Source: CAWALV01 sp963782965 (GTDB taxonomy: Bacteria; Actinomycetota; Actinomycetes; Acidothermales; Acidothermaceae). From it: DNA of 64,000 bases. Of the stretch, positions 15,011 through 23,665 are shown one piece after another. A program made the position numbers and the translations under genes. The notes under the pieces are model-generated. The model searched no databases and was not told where the DNA came from. It saw only the letters and a list, made by a program, of their open reading frames with translations. Numbering within the stretch: position 1 is the first letter of the stretch; each line of letters opens with the position of its first letter. The DNA is taken from contig CAWALV010000006.1 in NCBI GenBank assembly GCA_963782965.1, positions 930,001-994,000 on the forward strand, given 5' to 3'.

Positions 15011-17644
15011 TTAGGGTTCGATGTACGACGCGTGCTCGTCTGCGGCGGCATCGCGAGCGCGGGCCCGCAGCGCCCGGGCCAGCCCGTCGCGACCCTCGAG
15101 CACGATCCGCCGCAAGTTCGGGTGCGGATCGGCGTCGCGCAGGAAGCGGTCGGTGGCCTCGATCGTCGCTTCGCTGATGACGAGGTAGGGGAACAAGCCT
15201 TCCGCGATCGTGCGGGCGGTGTCGCCGGTGCGCCGCGCCCACATCTCGGCGACGTCGTCGAAGTACCGCTGCACGAACGGCTCCAGGAGTTCCACCTGGT
15301 TGGACTGCTGGAAGCCGTCGACGATCGCGGAGATCTCGGCGTTGTGGGCGTCGCTGCCGTTGAACACCCGCTGCCACGCGTCGTCCTTGGCGGTCTGGGC
15401 GGGGAACGAGGCGCGGGTGGCCGCGGCGTGCCGATGGCCGGCAGCGGTGTCGTCGCGCGCGACCTCCGCATCGACGGCGGCCTCGTTCACGTGGCCGTGA
15501 GCGGCCAGCCGGCTGAGTAGGAGCCAGCGCAACTCGGTGTCGACCGCGAGCCCGGGCAGTGCCGTGTCGCCCGACAGCAGCGAAGCCACGATGTCGAGGT
15601 GGCGCGGCGTCTTGGCGCTCGCGGCGAAGGAACGGACGAACGCCAACTGGTAGTCGCTGCCTGGTTCGGCGTTCTCCAGGCGCGCGTAGGTCGACGACGC
15701 GAGGAGGTCGAGGCCGATCGGCGCATAACGGGGATCGGCCCAGCGTTCCAACGCGAGCCGCGCCTGTCGCAACACGCTCTGCAGCACGCCGACGTCGCGT
15801 TCGGCGTCGAGGAGGTGGATCACCATCCGCAGGTAGTCGCGGGTCGCCATCTCGGCGTCGCGGGTCATGTCCCACGCGGCCGCCCAGGACAACGCCCGCG
15901 GCATCGCCTCGGCGAGGCTCCCGATGTTCGCCGCGACGCTTTCCAGCGACTGCTCGTCGAGCCTGATCTTGGCGTATGTGAGGTCGTCGTCATTGAGGAC
16001 GACGAGTGCCGGGCGTCGCTTTCCGACTAGCTGCGGGACGTCGGTGCGCGCACCGACGACGTCGAGTTCGACGCGCTCCACGCGGGTCAGCCCGGTGCCG
16101 ATCTCGTCGTAGCAGCCGATGGCGAGCCGGTGCGAGCGCAAGGTCGGATGTTCGGCAGGCGCTTCCTGCAGCACGGCGAACGAGGTGATCAACCCGTCGT
16201 CGTCCGTTTCGATCTGCGGGCGCAACGTGTTCACGCCTGCGGTCTCGAGCCATTCCTTCGACCAGCCCGAAAGATCGCGTTGCGATGCGACTTCGAGCGC
16301 TCGCAAAAGATCCTGCAGCGACGTGTTGCCCCACGCGTGCTCGTCGAAGTACTGATGCAGACCCGCGAAGAAGGGTTCGCGGCCGACCCATGCGACGAGC
16401 TGTTTGAGCACCGCAGCGCCCTTGGCGTAGGTGATCCCGTCGAAGTTGGTCTCGACTGCTTCGACATCGGGTATCTCGGTCGCGATCGGGTGGGTAGTCG
16501 ACAGCTGGTCCTGCCGGTACGCCCAGGTCTTCTCCTCGTTGGTGAAGGTGGTCCACGCGGTGTTCCACCGCGTTGCTTCCGCTTGCGCCAGATTGGCCAT
16601 GTAGGTGGCGAACGATTCGTTCAGCCACAAGTCGTTCCACCAGCGCATGGTGACGAGGTCGCCGAACCACATGTGTGCCATCTCGTGCAGGATCGTGCCG
16701 GCACGGTGTTCGTAAGCGGTGTCGGTGACACGCGAGCGGAAGAGGTAGTCCTCGACGAAGGTCACGCAGCCGGCGTTTTCCATCGCGCCCGCGTTGAACT
16801 CCGGCACGAAGAGCTGGTCGTACTTCTCGAAGGGGTAGGCGCGGCCGAAGGTGCGCTCGAAGAACTCGAACCCCTGCTTGGTGACGGTGAAGATCTCGCC
16901 GGCGTCGAGATGTTCGGCGAGTGAGCGTCGGCAGTACAGCCCGAGCGGGATCGTCGCGTCGTGGCCTTCGTGACGATCGTCGACGTGGTGGTAGGGGCCC
17001 GCGACGACCGCCGTCACGTACGTCGAAAGTGGACGGCTCGGTGGGAAGTGCCAACGGGTGGCAGCATCCGCGTCGGCGCCGTCGCTGACGGGCTCGCCGG
17101 TCACGTCGGCCGGCGTCGTCGAAACGACCAGCCAGTCCTGCGGCGCGATCGCTTCGAGCTCGAACGTCGTCTTGATGTCGGGCTGGTCGAAGCAGGCGAA
17201 GACCCGACGCGCGTCGTGCGTCTCGAACTGGGTGTAGATGTAGACCCGCTCATCGACCGGGTCGACGAAGCGGTGCAGCCCTTCGCCGGTGTTCATGGCG
17301 TGACACAGCGCCTCGATCTCGAGGGTGTTGTCGGCCTGGAGGTCGGTGAGCAGGATGCGTTCGTCGCTGCGGGCGCGCGCCAGATCGAGGTCGATCCCGT
17401 TCAGCCGAGCGCGCCGCACGTCCCCGACGAGATCGACGAACGTGGTCGCACCGGGCTCGGTGCAGGCGAAGCGCAGAACCGTCGTCGAGTGGAACCGCTC
17501 CTGGGTGAGCAGGGTCGTCAGATCGAGCCGCACGGAGGTCCGCACCGCGGGCCGCGATTCTGCGGTAGCGGTTTGCGGGGCGGGGGCTGCGATCAGCTGC
17601 GCGCGGCGCGCCGCTTCCTCGCGGGTCAACGTCGAGCCGGCCAC
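15011..17644 (-). CDS. pepN: Aminopeptidase N (M1 family zinc metallopeptidase)
   Basis: This 877-residue M1 enzyme removes N-terminal residues from peptides in the cytoplasm. GAMENAG (about 285) is the substrate-binding exopeptidase loop; HEMAHMWFGD (about 318) followed by NESFATYM gives the HExxH-x18-E zinc site. The ERAP1-like C-terminal helical domain fills the last 350 residues. The start is a GTG at 17644 (AGSTLTREEAARRA follows, as in relatives), preceded by AAGGAGAG. The ATG seven codons earlier overlaps that Shine-Dalgarno and was rejected. Confidence 0.93.
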   Translation of the reverse strand: MAGSTLTREEAARRAQLIAAPAPQTATAESRPAVRTSVRLDLTTLLTQERFHSTTVLRFACTEPGATTFVDLVGDVRRARLNGIDLDLARARSDERILLTDLQADNTLEIEALCHAMNTGEGLHRFVDPVDERVYIYTQFETHDARRVFACFDQPDIKTTFELEAIAPQDWLVVSTTPADVTGEPVSDGADADAATRWHFPPSRPLSTYVTAVVAGPYHHVDDRHEGHDATIPLGLYCRRSLAEHLDAGEIFTVTKQGFEFFERTFGRAYPFEKYDQLFVPEFNAGAMENAGCVTFVEDYLFRSRVTDTAYEHRAGTILHEMAHMWFGDLVTMRWWNDLWLNESFATYMANLAQAEATRWNTAWTTFTNEEKTWAYRQDQLSTTHPIATEIPDVEAVETNFDGITYAKGAAVLKQLVAWVGREPFFAGLHQYFDEHAWGNTSLQDLLRALEVASQRDLSGWSKEWLETAGVNTLRPQIETDDDGLITSFAVLQEAPAEHPTLRSHRLAIGCYDEIGTGLTRVERVELDVVGARTDVPQLVGKRRPALVVLNDDDLTYAKIRLDEQSLESVAANIGSLAEAMPRALSWAAAWDMTRDAEMATRDYLRMVIHLLDAERDVGVLQSVLRQARLALERWADPRYAPIGLDLLASSTYARLENAEPGSDYQLAFVRSFAASAKTPRHLDIVASLLSGDTALPGLAVDTELRWLLLSRLAAHGHVNEAAVDAEVARDDTAAGHRHAAATRASFPAQTAKDDAWQRVFNGSDAHNAEISAIVDGFQQSNQVELLEPFVQRYFDDVAEMWARRTGDTARTIAEGLFPYLVISEATIEATDRFLRDADPHPNLRRIVLEGRDGLARALRARARDAAADEHASYIEP

Positions 17645-17776
17645 GAGAAGACCCTCTCCTTCCATCACCGGCCGCGCCTGCGGCTGATGCAATGCGTCAC
17701 GTACCCGGCGAGTCCCACGGTTGCCGAACGGGCAAGCCCGGTTGAGAAAGGATATTCCGAACGAACGGAGGACCTT

Positions 17777-18406
17777 ATGCCCGAGGTGCCGACACGGCCG
17801 CAGCCGGCGGAGCTGGACTTCTGGTTCGACCCCTTGTGCCCATGGGCGTGGATCACTTCGCGGTGGGTTCACGAAGCCGCCGGCGTCCGCGACATCGTGC
17901 CGCGTTGGCACGTCATGAGCCTCGCGGTGTTGAACGAGGGCAGGGACGACGCCTCCGACAGCTACCGGGAATGGCTGGCGAGTGCGTGGGCGCCGGTGCG
18001 CGTCTGTTGCGCGGCCGCGGAGAAACACGGGGAGGAGGTCCTCGGCCTGCTGTACACGGCGCTGGGCGACCGGCTACACGTTCGTGACGAACCCAACGAG
18101 ACGGCGACGCTGGAGCAAGCGCTCGCGGACGCCGGGCTCGACCCGGCGCTCGCCGCCGAGGCTGGGTCGGACCAGTACGACGACGCCGTCCGCGCCTCGC
18201 ACGCGCGAGCGATGGCGCTGGTCGGCCCGGACGTCGGCACGCCGGTCGTCGCCTTCGACGGGGCCGCGTTCTTCGGCCCGGTCGTGACGCCGATCCCGCG
18301 CGGTGAGGACGCCGGCCGCCTGTGGGACGCCGTCCGCCAGCTCGGTGCGGTCGACGGATTCTTCGAGCTGAAGCGCTCGCGCGATCGAACGCCCCGAACC
18401 GCCTGA
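17777..18406 (+). CDS. DsbA-fold mycothiol-dependent nitroreductase-like protein (Rv2466c type)
   Basis: The 209-residue protein follows the Mycobacterium tuberculosis Rv2466c pattern along its length: FWFDPLCPWAWITSRW, VMSLAVLNEGRDD, GTPVVAFDG, FFGPVVTPIPRGEDAGRLWDA and FFELKR. Rv2466c reduces nitro compounds with mycothiol through a CPWC pair; here the site is CPWA, so only the first Cys is present and a monothiol route with mycothiol is likely. The ATG at 17777 has CGGAGG in front. It is divergent from pepN and followed by rpiB. Confidence 0.85.
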   Translation: MPEVPTRPQPAELDFWFDPLCPWAWITSRWVHEAAGVRDIVPRWHVMSLAVLNEGRDDASDSYREWLASAWAPVRVCCAAAEKHGEEVLGLLYTALGDRLHVRDEPNETATLEQALADAGLDPALAAEAGSDQYDDAVRASHARAMALVGPDVGTPVVAFDGAAFFGPVVTPIPRGEDAGRLWDAVRQLGAVDGFFELKRSRDRTPRTA

Positions 18407-18435
18407 GGAGGGCGGCGCATGGCAGACTCCGCGGC

Positions 18436-18918
18436 ATGCGCGTGTACCTGGGCTCCGACCATGCCGGTTTCGAGCTGAAGGAGCACCTGCTCGGCTGGCT
18501 GTCGGAACACGGCCACGAGCCGGTCGACTGCGGCCCGTTCGTCTACGAGGCAGGCGACGACTACCCGCCGTACGTGATTACCGCGGCGCAGAAGACCGTC
18601 GCCGACAAAGGCAGCCTGGGCATCGTGATCGGCGGGTCCGGCAACGGTGAGCAGATCGCGGCCAACAAAGTGCGAGGCGTGCGCGCGGCGCTCGCCTGGA
18701 ACGAGGACACCGCGGCGCTGGCGCGCCAGCACAACGACGCCAACGTGGTCAGCATCGGCGCTCGCCAGCACACGCTCGGCGAGGCGACCCGCCTGGTGGA
18801 GGTCTTCCTTGCGACCCCGTTCTCGGGTGAGGAACGGCACCTTCGTCGCGTGGAGATGGTGACCAGCTACGAGGAGACGGGTTCGTTACCGCCGGTTCCG
18901 ACGGGCGAACCCTCCTGA
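18436..18918 (+). CDS. rpiB: Ribose-5-phosphate isomerase B
   Basis: A 160-residue RpiB/LacAB protein: MRVYLGSDHAGFELK, YEAGDDYPPYV, GGSGNGEQIAANKVRG and NVVSIGAR. The place of the usual catalytic Cys is taken by the Glu of GNGEQ, as in the actinobacterial branch (M. tuberculosis RpiB). It interconverts ribose-5-phosphate and ribulose-5-phosphate in the pentose phosphate pathway. It lies 29 bp downstream of the DsbA-fold gene. Confidence 0.93.
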   Translation: MRVYLGSDHAGFELKEHLLGWLSEHGHEPVDCGPFVYEAGDDYPPYVITAAQKTVADKGSLGIVIGGSGNGEQIAANKVRGVRAALAWNEDTAALARQHNDANVVSIGARQHTLGEATRLVEVFLATPFSGEERHLRRVEMVTSYEETGSLPPVPTGEPS

Positions 18919-18958
18919 CAGATCGCGAACTGATCGCGCACGCGTGCCGATGCCCGGT

Positions 18959-18964
18959 TACGCT
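18959..18964 (+). promoter_or_regulatory. -10 hexamer TACGCT of a probable leaderless transcript (phosphatase)
   Basis: TACGCT ends 8 nt before the GTG at 18973, with no Shine-Dalgarno. Confidence 0.45.
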
Positions 18965-18972
18965 CGCGATCC

Positions 18973-20058
18973 GTGAGGATGCGTGCGCGGTCGGTGCGGC
19001 GTGGTGGCTGGACGGCGCTGCGGCGAAGCCCGTTCATGGCGCCCCGGGCAGCTCGCGTCTGGCTGGGGGCGCTGATCGTGCTCGCGGCCGTGCTCGGGCC
19101 GAACATCGGGCTGAACTGGGTTCCTGCCGGGACTCTGGTGCTGCCGCTTCTCGCGTCGGGCGCGCTCGTTCCGCGGCGGACGGTCCTGGCGCTCGTGGTA
19201 CTCGCCGCCGTCGCGGTCGGGTCGGAACTCGCGCGCGTGGGCTGGACCGGCGTGCACGCCGGCACCCTCGTCGTCCTGGCCTTGACCGCCGCCTTCGCCT
19301 ACCGGGCGGCGAGTAGTCGCGAACGGCTCGGCGTCCAGGGCATGCGCGGCGAGGCGATGCTCGTCGACCTGCGCGATCGCCTCCGCGCGCAAGGTGAGAT
19401 GCCGGTGCTCCCGGCAGGCTGGCGATCAGAGGCCCTCGTTCGCTCGGCCGGCCCGACCTCGTTCGGCGGCGACTTCATGATGGCCGCACTCACCGGGCGT
19501 CGTCACACCCTCGAAGTCGTGCTCGTCGACGTCTCGGGCAAGGGTTTGGACGCCGCCACCCGGGCGCTGCTGCTCTCGGGCGCGCTCGGCGGGTTGCTCG
19601 GTGCTGTGCCGCCCGAAGGCTTCTTGCCCGCGGCGAACGACTACCTGCTCCGCCAGGACTGGCCCGAGGGCTTCGCGACCGCGATCCACCTGGTGGTCGA
19701 GCTCGGATCCGGCCGCTACGTCCTCGAATCAGCCGGACACCCGCCGCCCGCGCACTTCATCAGCGGCAGCGGCCGCTGGCGGCTGCTCGACGACGAGGGC
19801 ACGGTGCTCGGCGTGCTCCCGGAAGCCCGCTACGCCTCGACCACGGGGGTGCTGGCGCGGGGCGACGCGATGCTGCTCTACACCGATGGACTCGTCGAGA
19901 CGGCGGAGCGGGAGATCACGGTCGGCATCGACAAGCTCATCGGTGAGGCGGAGCGGCTCGTGACCCGGGGCTTCGAAGGCGGAGTCGAGCGGTTGCTCGA
20001 ACGGGTGGCGCCCGACGGCGACGACGACCGCGCCTTGATCATGATCTGGCGCGAGTAG
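18973..20058 (+). CDS. Membrane-anchored PP2C/SpoIIE-family serine/threonine phosphatase
   Basis: A 361-residue protein. Hydrophobic helices between about residues 27 and 110 anchor it; the phosphatase part (about 140-360) has SFGGDFMMA, VLVDVSGKGLDAATRA, LLYTDGLVE and DDRALIMIW, the metal-binding Asp residues of the RsbU/SpoIIE class. Such enzymes dephosphorylate anti-anti-sigma factors. No STAS or anti-sigma gene is nearby, so the target is unknown. The 3' end overlaps the convergent TetR gene by 20 bp. Confidence 0.85.
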   Translation: MRMRARSVRRGGWTALRRSPFMAPRAARVWLGALIVLAAVLGPNIGLNWVPAGTLVLPLLASGALVPRRTVLALVVLAAVAVGSELARVGWTGVHAGTLVVLALTAAFAYRAASSRERLGVQGMRGEAMLVDLRDRLRAQGEMPVLPAGWRSEALVRSAGPTSFGGDFMMAALTGRRHTLEVVLVDVSGKGLDAATRALLLSGALGGLLGAVPPEGFLPAANDYLLRQDWPEGFATAIHLVVELGSGRYVLESAGHPPPAHFISGSGRWRLLDDEGTVLGVLPEARYASTTGVLARGDAMLLYTDGLVETAEREITVGIDKLIGEAERLVTRGFEGGVERLLERVAPDGDDDRALIMIWRE

Positions 20059-20755
20059 CGCGCGTAGCGCGAGCTCGGCCGGGCGACATCGTGCCGGACG
20101 GCGGGACGAGGAGCGGCATCAGCACCTGGCTGAGCACCTCGTCGGCGAAGCTTTCGGGGATCGGCGACCCCTGAGTCATCAGCCGCGACAAGACGATCGC
20201 CGGCCCGGTGTCGGCGACCAGCTGATTGGCCGACTCGCGACGGATCTCGCCTCGGTCCGCGGCCCGACGGAGGATGTCCAGGGCGGCGCCTTCGCGCGGA
20301 GCCAACACGTGCCGGTGGACGGCTTCGACGAACCGGTGTTTCTTGCCCAGCTCGCTCATCAATGCCATCACCGCCGAGCCCGACGGGCTGTTGATCATCG
20401 CGATCATGCGCCGCAACATTTCGCGCAGGTCGCCCTCGAGCGTGCCGGTGTCGGGCGGTCCGTCGAAGGAGGGCAGGAGATGGTCGAGTGCCGCGAGCAT
20501 GAGCTCCTCCTTCGACGCCCAGCGGCGGTACAGCGCTGCCTTACCCGTGCGCGCGCAGCTCGCGACACCCTCCATCGTCAGGCTGGAGAAGCCCGCTTTT
20601 CCGAGTTGTTCGAGCGCCGCTTCGAAGATCGCCTGCTTCAGCGCGTCGCCGCGACGGCGGTGGCCACCGTGACTCCCGGTCTTGTCGCTAGCGGGCGATA
20701 GCTTCCGCGACGCGGACGACGCCCGGCGGGCGGAGCCGTTCGAGCCGTTCGTCAC
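20039..20755 (-). CDS. TetR family transcriptional regulator (controls the adjacent efflux pump)
   Basis: The 238-residue repressor has a basic, disordered N-terminus (about 35 residues), a TetR helix-turn-helix (IFEAALEQLGKAGFSSLTMEGVA, KAALYRRWASKEEL) and a C-terminal ligand domain of about 150 residues of the TetR_C type. It is transcribed away from the DHA2 pump; two identical 16-mers in opposite orientation lie in the shared 144 bp gap and are its likely operators. The start is the GTG at 20755. Confidence 0.88.
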   Translation of the reverse strand: MTNGSNGSARRASSASRKLSPASDKTGSHGGHRRRGDALKQAIFEAALEQLGKAGFSSLTMEGVASCARTGKAALYRRWASKEELMLAALDHLLPSFDGPPDTGTLEGDLREMLRRMIAMINSPSGSAVMALMSELGKKHRFVEAVHRHVLAPREGAALDILRRAADRGEIRRESANQLVADTGPAIVLSRLMTQGSPIPESFADEVLSQVLMPLLVPPSGTMSPGRARATRATRARS

Positions 20756-20813
20756 GGAAGCCTCCGGTCGGTCATCGTGTTGTTCGGGGAGTGGTGGGGT
20801 GGCCGAGCGCTTA

Positions 20814-20829
20814 GTGAACGCTTGCGTTC
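20814..20829. promoter_or_regulatory. TetR operator, copy 1
   Basis: GTGAACGCTTGCGTTC contains a 6+6 dyad (GAACGC-TT-GCGTTC) and is the exact reverse complement of 20865-20880. It lies 58 bp upstream of the tetR start, in the region of its promoter. Confidence 0.75.
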
Positions 20830-20864
20830 CCTACCTTGGAGTGCTTATGGTGACCCATGATAGA

Positions 20865-20880
20865 GAACGCAAGCGTTCAC
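20865..20880. promoter_or_regulatory. TetR operator, copy 2
   Basis: GAACGCAAGCGTTCAC mirrors copy 1 perfectly. It ends 19 bp before the ATG of the efflux gene, so bound repressor would block its transcription. The two dyad centres are 49 bp apart. Confidence 0.75.
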
Positions 20881-20899
20881 TCCCTGGATTGGAGTCGGA

Positions 20900-22447
20900 A
20901 TGTCATTGACCTCGACCCAGCAGTCGACTGTCGCGCGGGGCGCGGCGCGTCGGGGTCATCATCCCGGTATGGCGCTGGCCGTCATCGCCGCGTCGCAGCT
21001 CATGGTCGTCCTCGATGGCACGATCGTGAACATCGCGTTGCCGCACATCCAAGGCGCGTTGGGTTTCTCCTACACCAGCCTGACCTGGGTGCTGAACGCG
21101 TACACCTTGACGTTCGGCGGCCTCCTGCTGCTCGGTGGTCGGGCCGGTGACATCCTCGGCCGTCGCAGCGTCTTCGTCTTCGGCGTCCTGCTCTTCACGT
21201 TCGCTTCCTTCCTCGGCGGCCTTGCGACGACGTCGTGGTGGTTGCTCGCCGCTCGGGCGCTGCAGGGCGTCGGCGGGGCCATCGCATCGCCCACCGCGCT
21301 GTCTTTGATCACCACGAACTTCGACGAAGGTTCCGAGCGCAACCGCGCATTCGGCGTGTTCGCCGCGGTGTCCGGGTCGGGCGCAGCGATCGGCCTGCTC
21401 GCCGGTGGCATCTTGACCTCGGAGCTGTCGTGGCGGTGGGTGCTGTTCGTCAATGTCCCGATCGGCATTGCGATAGCGGTGCTGGCGCCGCTGTACATCA
21501 ACGAGTCGCAGCGCCACCCCGGTCGCTTCGATGTCGGCGGTGCGATCACCTCGACGCTCGGTATGACGAGCCTTGTCTACGGCTTCATCCGCGCGGCCTC
21601 GGACGGCTGGAGCGACGGGCTCGCACTGGCGTCGTTCGGTGTCGCGCTCGTCCTGCTGGTGACGTTCCTCGTGACGGAGGTCCGTCACTCGCAGCCGATC
21701 ACGCCGCTCCATATGTTCGCGAACCGCAACCGATCGGCGTCCTACGTCGTGATGCTCGCGCTGGCCGGCTCGCTGTTCAGCATGTTCTTCTTCCTGACCA
21801 TCTTCGTGCAGAAGATCCTCGACTACAGCCCGTTGAAAGCCGGCTTCGCGTTCCTGCCGGTGAGCGCGGGCGTCATCGTGAGCGCCCAGCTCGCGTCCAA
21901 ACAGCTCATCAAGGTCGGACCGAAGCCCTTCATGGTGGCGGGTGGGGCGCTGTCGGTCGCCGGCCTGTACTGGTTGTCTCTCATCAAGGCGAACAGCGGC
22001 TACGTCGACGGTCTGCTCGGGCCGATGGTGATCTTCGCGCTCGGCATGGGGTTCCTATTCGTGCCTCTCACCGTCGTGGCCGTGTCGGGTGTCGCGCCAC
22101 ATGAATCGGGGTCGGCGTCCGGGCTGCTGAATGTCATGCAGCAGGTCGGCGGCACGCTCGGGCTGGCCATCCTCACGACGGCCTATGCCACGGCGAGCAA
22201 ACACGAGTTCACGAAGCAGTACCCAGGCTTCCTGTCCCACGCGACCGCCGCCCAGAAGGCGGAGTACGCGAGAACACATCAGCTGCCGACCACGACTCCG
22301 TGGGGGGCGCACGTGCTGGCCCACGGGATCTCGACCGCGCTACAGGTGGCCGTCGTGTTCGGCGTCGTCGCTTTGATCGCGGCGGTCGTCGGCATCAAGG
22401 CGAAGGCGTCGGATGTCGATACTTCCGCTGTCCCGGGCATGGGCTGA
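20900..22447 (+). CDS. DHA2-family (EmrB/QacA) drug:proton antiporter
   Basis: This 515-residue MFS exporter has about 14 hydrophobic segments. LMVVLDGTIVNIALPHIQ (TM1, motif D1), GGRAGDILGRR (motif A) and the GxxxGPxxGG-like GSGAAIGLLAGG segment (motif C of antiporters) are visible, followed by the extra central helices of the 14-TM class. It is expected to export hydrophobic toxic compounds across the inner membrane. The ATG at 20900 has GGAG 5 nt upstream. The gene is flanked by TetR operators upstream and a strong hairpin downstream. Confidence 0.9.
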   Translation: MSLTSTQQSTVARGAARRGHHPGMALAVIAASQLMVVLDGTIVNIALPHIQGALGFSYTSLTWVLNAYTLTFGGLLLLGGRAGDILGRRSVFVFGVLLFTFASFLGGLATTSWWLLAARALQGVGGAIASPTALSLITTNFDEGSERNRAFGVFAAVSGSGAAIGLLAGGILTSELSWRWVLFVNVPIGIAIAVLAPLYINESQRHPGRFDVGGAITSTLGMTSLVYGFIRAASDGWSDGLALASFGVALVLLVTFLVTEVRHSQPITPLHMFANRNRSASYVVMLALAGSLFSMFFFLTIFVQKILDYSPLKAGFAFLPVSAGVIVSAQLASKQLIKVGPKPFMVAGGALSVAGLYWLSLIKANSGYVDGLLGPMVIFALGMGFLFVPLTVVAVSGVAPHESGSASGLLNVMQQVGGTLGLAILTTAYATASKHEFTKQYPGFLSHATAAQKAEYARTHQLPTTTPWGAHVLAHGISTALQVAVVFGVVALIAAVVGIKAKASDVDTSAVPGMG

Positions 22448-22450
22448 CGG

Positions 22451-22482
22451 GTTCTTCGGTTGTTCAGTTCTTCGGTTGTTCA
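22451..22482 (+). repeat. Two perfect tandem 16-mers
   Basis: GTTCTTCGGTTGTTCA occurs twice in tandem just after the efflux gene stop and before its terminator. Confidence 0.9.
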
Positions 22483-22521
22483 GTGGGGCGGCTGGTCGTA
22501 ACCCGACCGGCCGCCCCACTG
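22481..22521 (+). terminator. Strong hairpin after the efflux gene
   Basis: Arms of 18 bases (22481-22498 and 22504-22521) pair fully, with one T-G wobble, around a 5 nt loop. The stem is very GC-rich, with no T-run. Confidence 0.7.
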
Positions 22522-22619
22522 GCGTCCGGGGCGGGTGACGGGGGAACCCGAACCGCGATAGCGCGCGAGTGGTGGGCGTGGCGGGTGAAAGGCGGCGCGG
22601 ACGGCGGAGAGCGGACGGC

Positions 22620-22664
22620 TGAGAGCGGGTGACGGGAATCGAACCCGCGTGACCAGCTTGGAAG
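22620..22664 (-). repeat. Attachment-site copy: 3' half of tRNA-Gly(TCC) (distal end of integrated element)
   Basis: These 45 bases match 24842-24886 with one difference (G for A at 22649). They equal the tRNA 3' half from the anticodon loop through the discriminator plus 4 flanking bases. The 5' half is missing, so this is not a functional tRNA but the direct repeat left by site-specific integration. Confidence 0.88.
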
Positions 22665-22873
22665 CACGAAACCGCGTGCCCGCCGACAGGCCCGGAATTG
22701 ATGAAATTGCAGGTCATCGCATCCATCCCTGTCATCCAGTGCCGGCCAATGTAACCCGCTGCCAGCCACCGTTGTGGCACGGACGTGGCACGCGGTGGAT
22801 ACCGGCGACGACGCAGGTGCGGTGGTTGCGGTTCGGGTTACCGAGGCGGTGAGCAGCTTGCGTTGCTCATGGT

Positions 22874-22890
22874 GGTACCACGGTGGTACC
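22874..22890. promoter_or_regulatory. Dyad operator in front of the antitoxin gene
   Basis: GGTACCAC-G-GTGGTACC is a perfect 8+1+8 palindrome ending 8 nt before the antitoxin start. RHH antitoxins usually bind such a site with their toxin to repress their own promoter. Confidence 0.65.
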
Positions 22891-22898
22891 GTCCGAGC

Positions 22899-23096
22899 GT
22901 GGCGATGAATCTGCGGCTCACCGATGAGGAGACCGAGGCGCTTCGGCGACGAGCCGAGCAGGAGGGCCGATCGATGCAGGACGTCGCCCGCGAGGCGATC
23001 CGCCAGTACACGGCCGGGCGACAGGAGCGCTTGGCCGCCGCCATCGAGCGCATCCGGACCGAAGACGCAGAACTGCTCGACCGCCTCTCGAAGTGA
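22899..23096 (+). CDS. Ribbon-helix-helix antitoxin of a Fic/Doc toxin-antitoxin pair
   Basis: The 65-residue protein has an RHH DNA-binding N-terminus (AMNLRLTDEETEALRRRAEQEGRSMQDVAREAIRQY) and a charged C-terminal helix (RQERLAAAIERIRTEDAELLDRL) suited to wrapping the toxin. The GTG at 22899 was chosen; an ATG two codons later is also possible. Its stop overlaps the toxin start by 4 nt, so synthesis is coupled, and a palindromic operator lies directly upstream. Confidence 0.85.
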   Translation: MAMNLRLTDEETEALRRRAEQEGRSMQDVAREAIRQYTAGRQERLAAAIERIRTEDAELLDRLSK

Positions 23097-23497
23097 GCGC
23101 AAGTAGCGAAGTCGACTACTTGGCGCTGGACGATCTCCTCGAGATCGCCGCCGGCGTCTTGGGCGAGGTTCAACTCCGCGATCTCGGATTGCTCGCGTCC
23201 GCCGCGGCCCGGCCGTCGATGACAGCCTTCGGCGAGGACGCCTATCCGACCTTCACCGAAAAGGCTGCCGCCTTGATGCACTCGTTGGCTCGCAACCACC
23301 CCCTTGTCGATGGCAACAAGCGACTCGCATGGTCGGCCACACGCGCCTTCTGCCTGCTCAACGGCTACGACATCCGCTACGAAGTAGACGCGGCCGAAGC
23401 GTTCGTCCAATCGGTGGCAGCTGGCGAGGTGGACGTGCCCGACATGGCGCGGTGGCTCGAAGCCCACCTCGTGGAGAACGGCTCCGTAGACGGTTGA
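23093..23497 (+). CDS. doc: Death-on-curing (Doc)/Fic-family toxin
   Basis: A 134-residue Fic-fold protein with the signature HPLVDGNKR (residues 69-77) flanked by ALMHSLARN and LAWSATRAFCLLNGY. Phage P1 Doc (HIFNDANKR) phosphorylates EF-Tu, while classical Fic proteins (HPFxDGNGR) transfer AMP. This motif is mixed: the DGN of Fic and the KR ending of Doc. It overlaps the antitoxin by 4 nt (GTGA). The motif is intact, so the toxin is probably active. Confidence 0.87.
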   Translation: MSASSEVDYLALDDLLEIAAGVLGEVQLRDLGLLASAAARPSMTAFGEDAYPTFTEKAAALMHSLARNHPLVDGNKRLAWSATRAFCLLNGYDIRYEVDAAEAFVQSVAAGEVDVPDMARWLEAHLVENGSVDG

Positions 23498-23665
23498 GAC
23501 CAGCTGCACGATAAGTCCGGCGGCTCGTAGGCCGCTCACTCGCGCCACGCCCGAATAGCCGGCGCTACCGAGCGCGGCTGCGGTCCGCATGAACATCACG
23601 TTGCGCGCATGCACATCCGCGGAGGCGGCGACGGACCAACGCACTGAACTGCCGATGAGCGGACG

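Noticed and set aside
22620..22664. A second tRNA-Gly gene
   Set aside because: Only the 3' half is present; there is no D arm or 5' acceptor strand.
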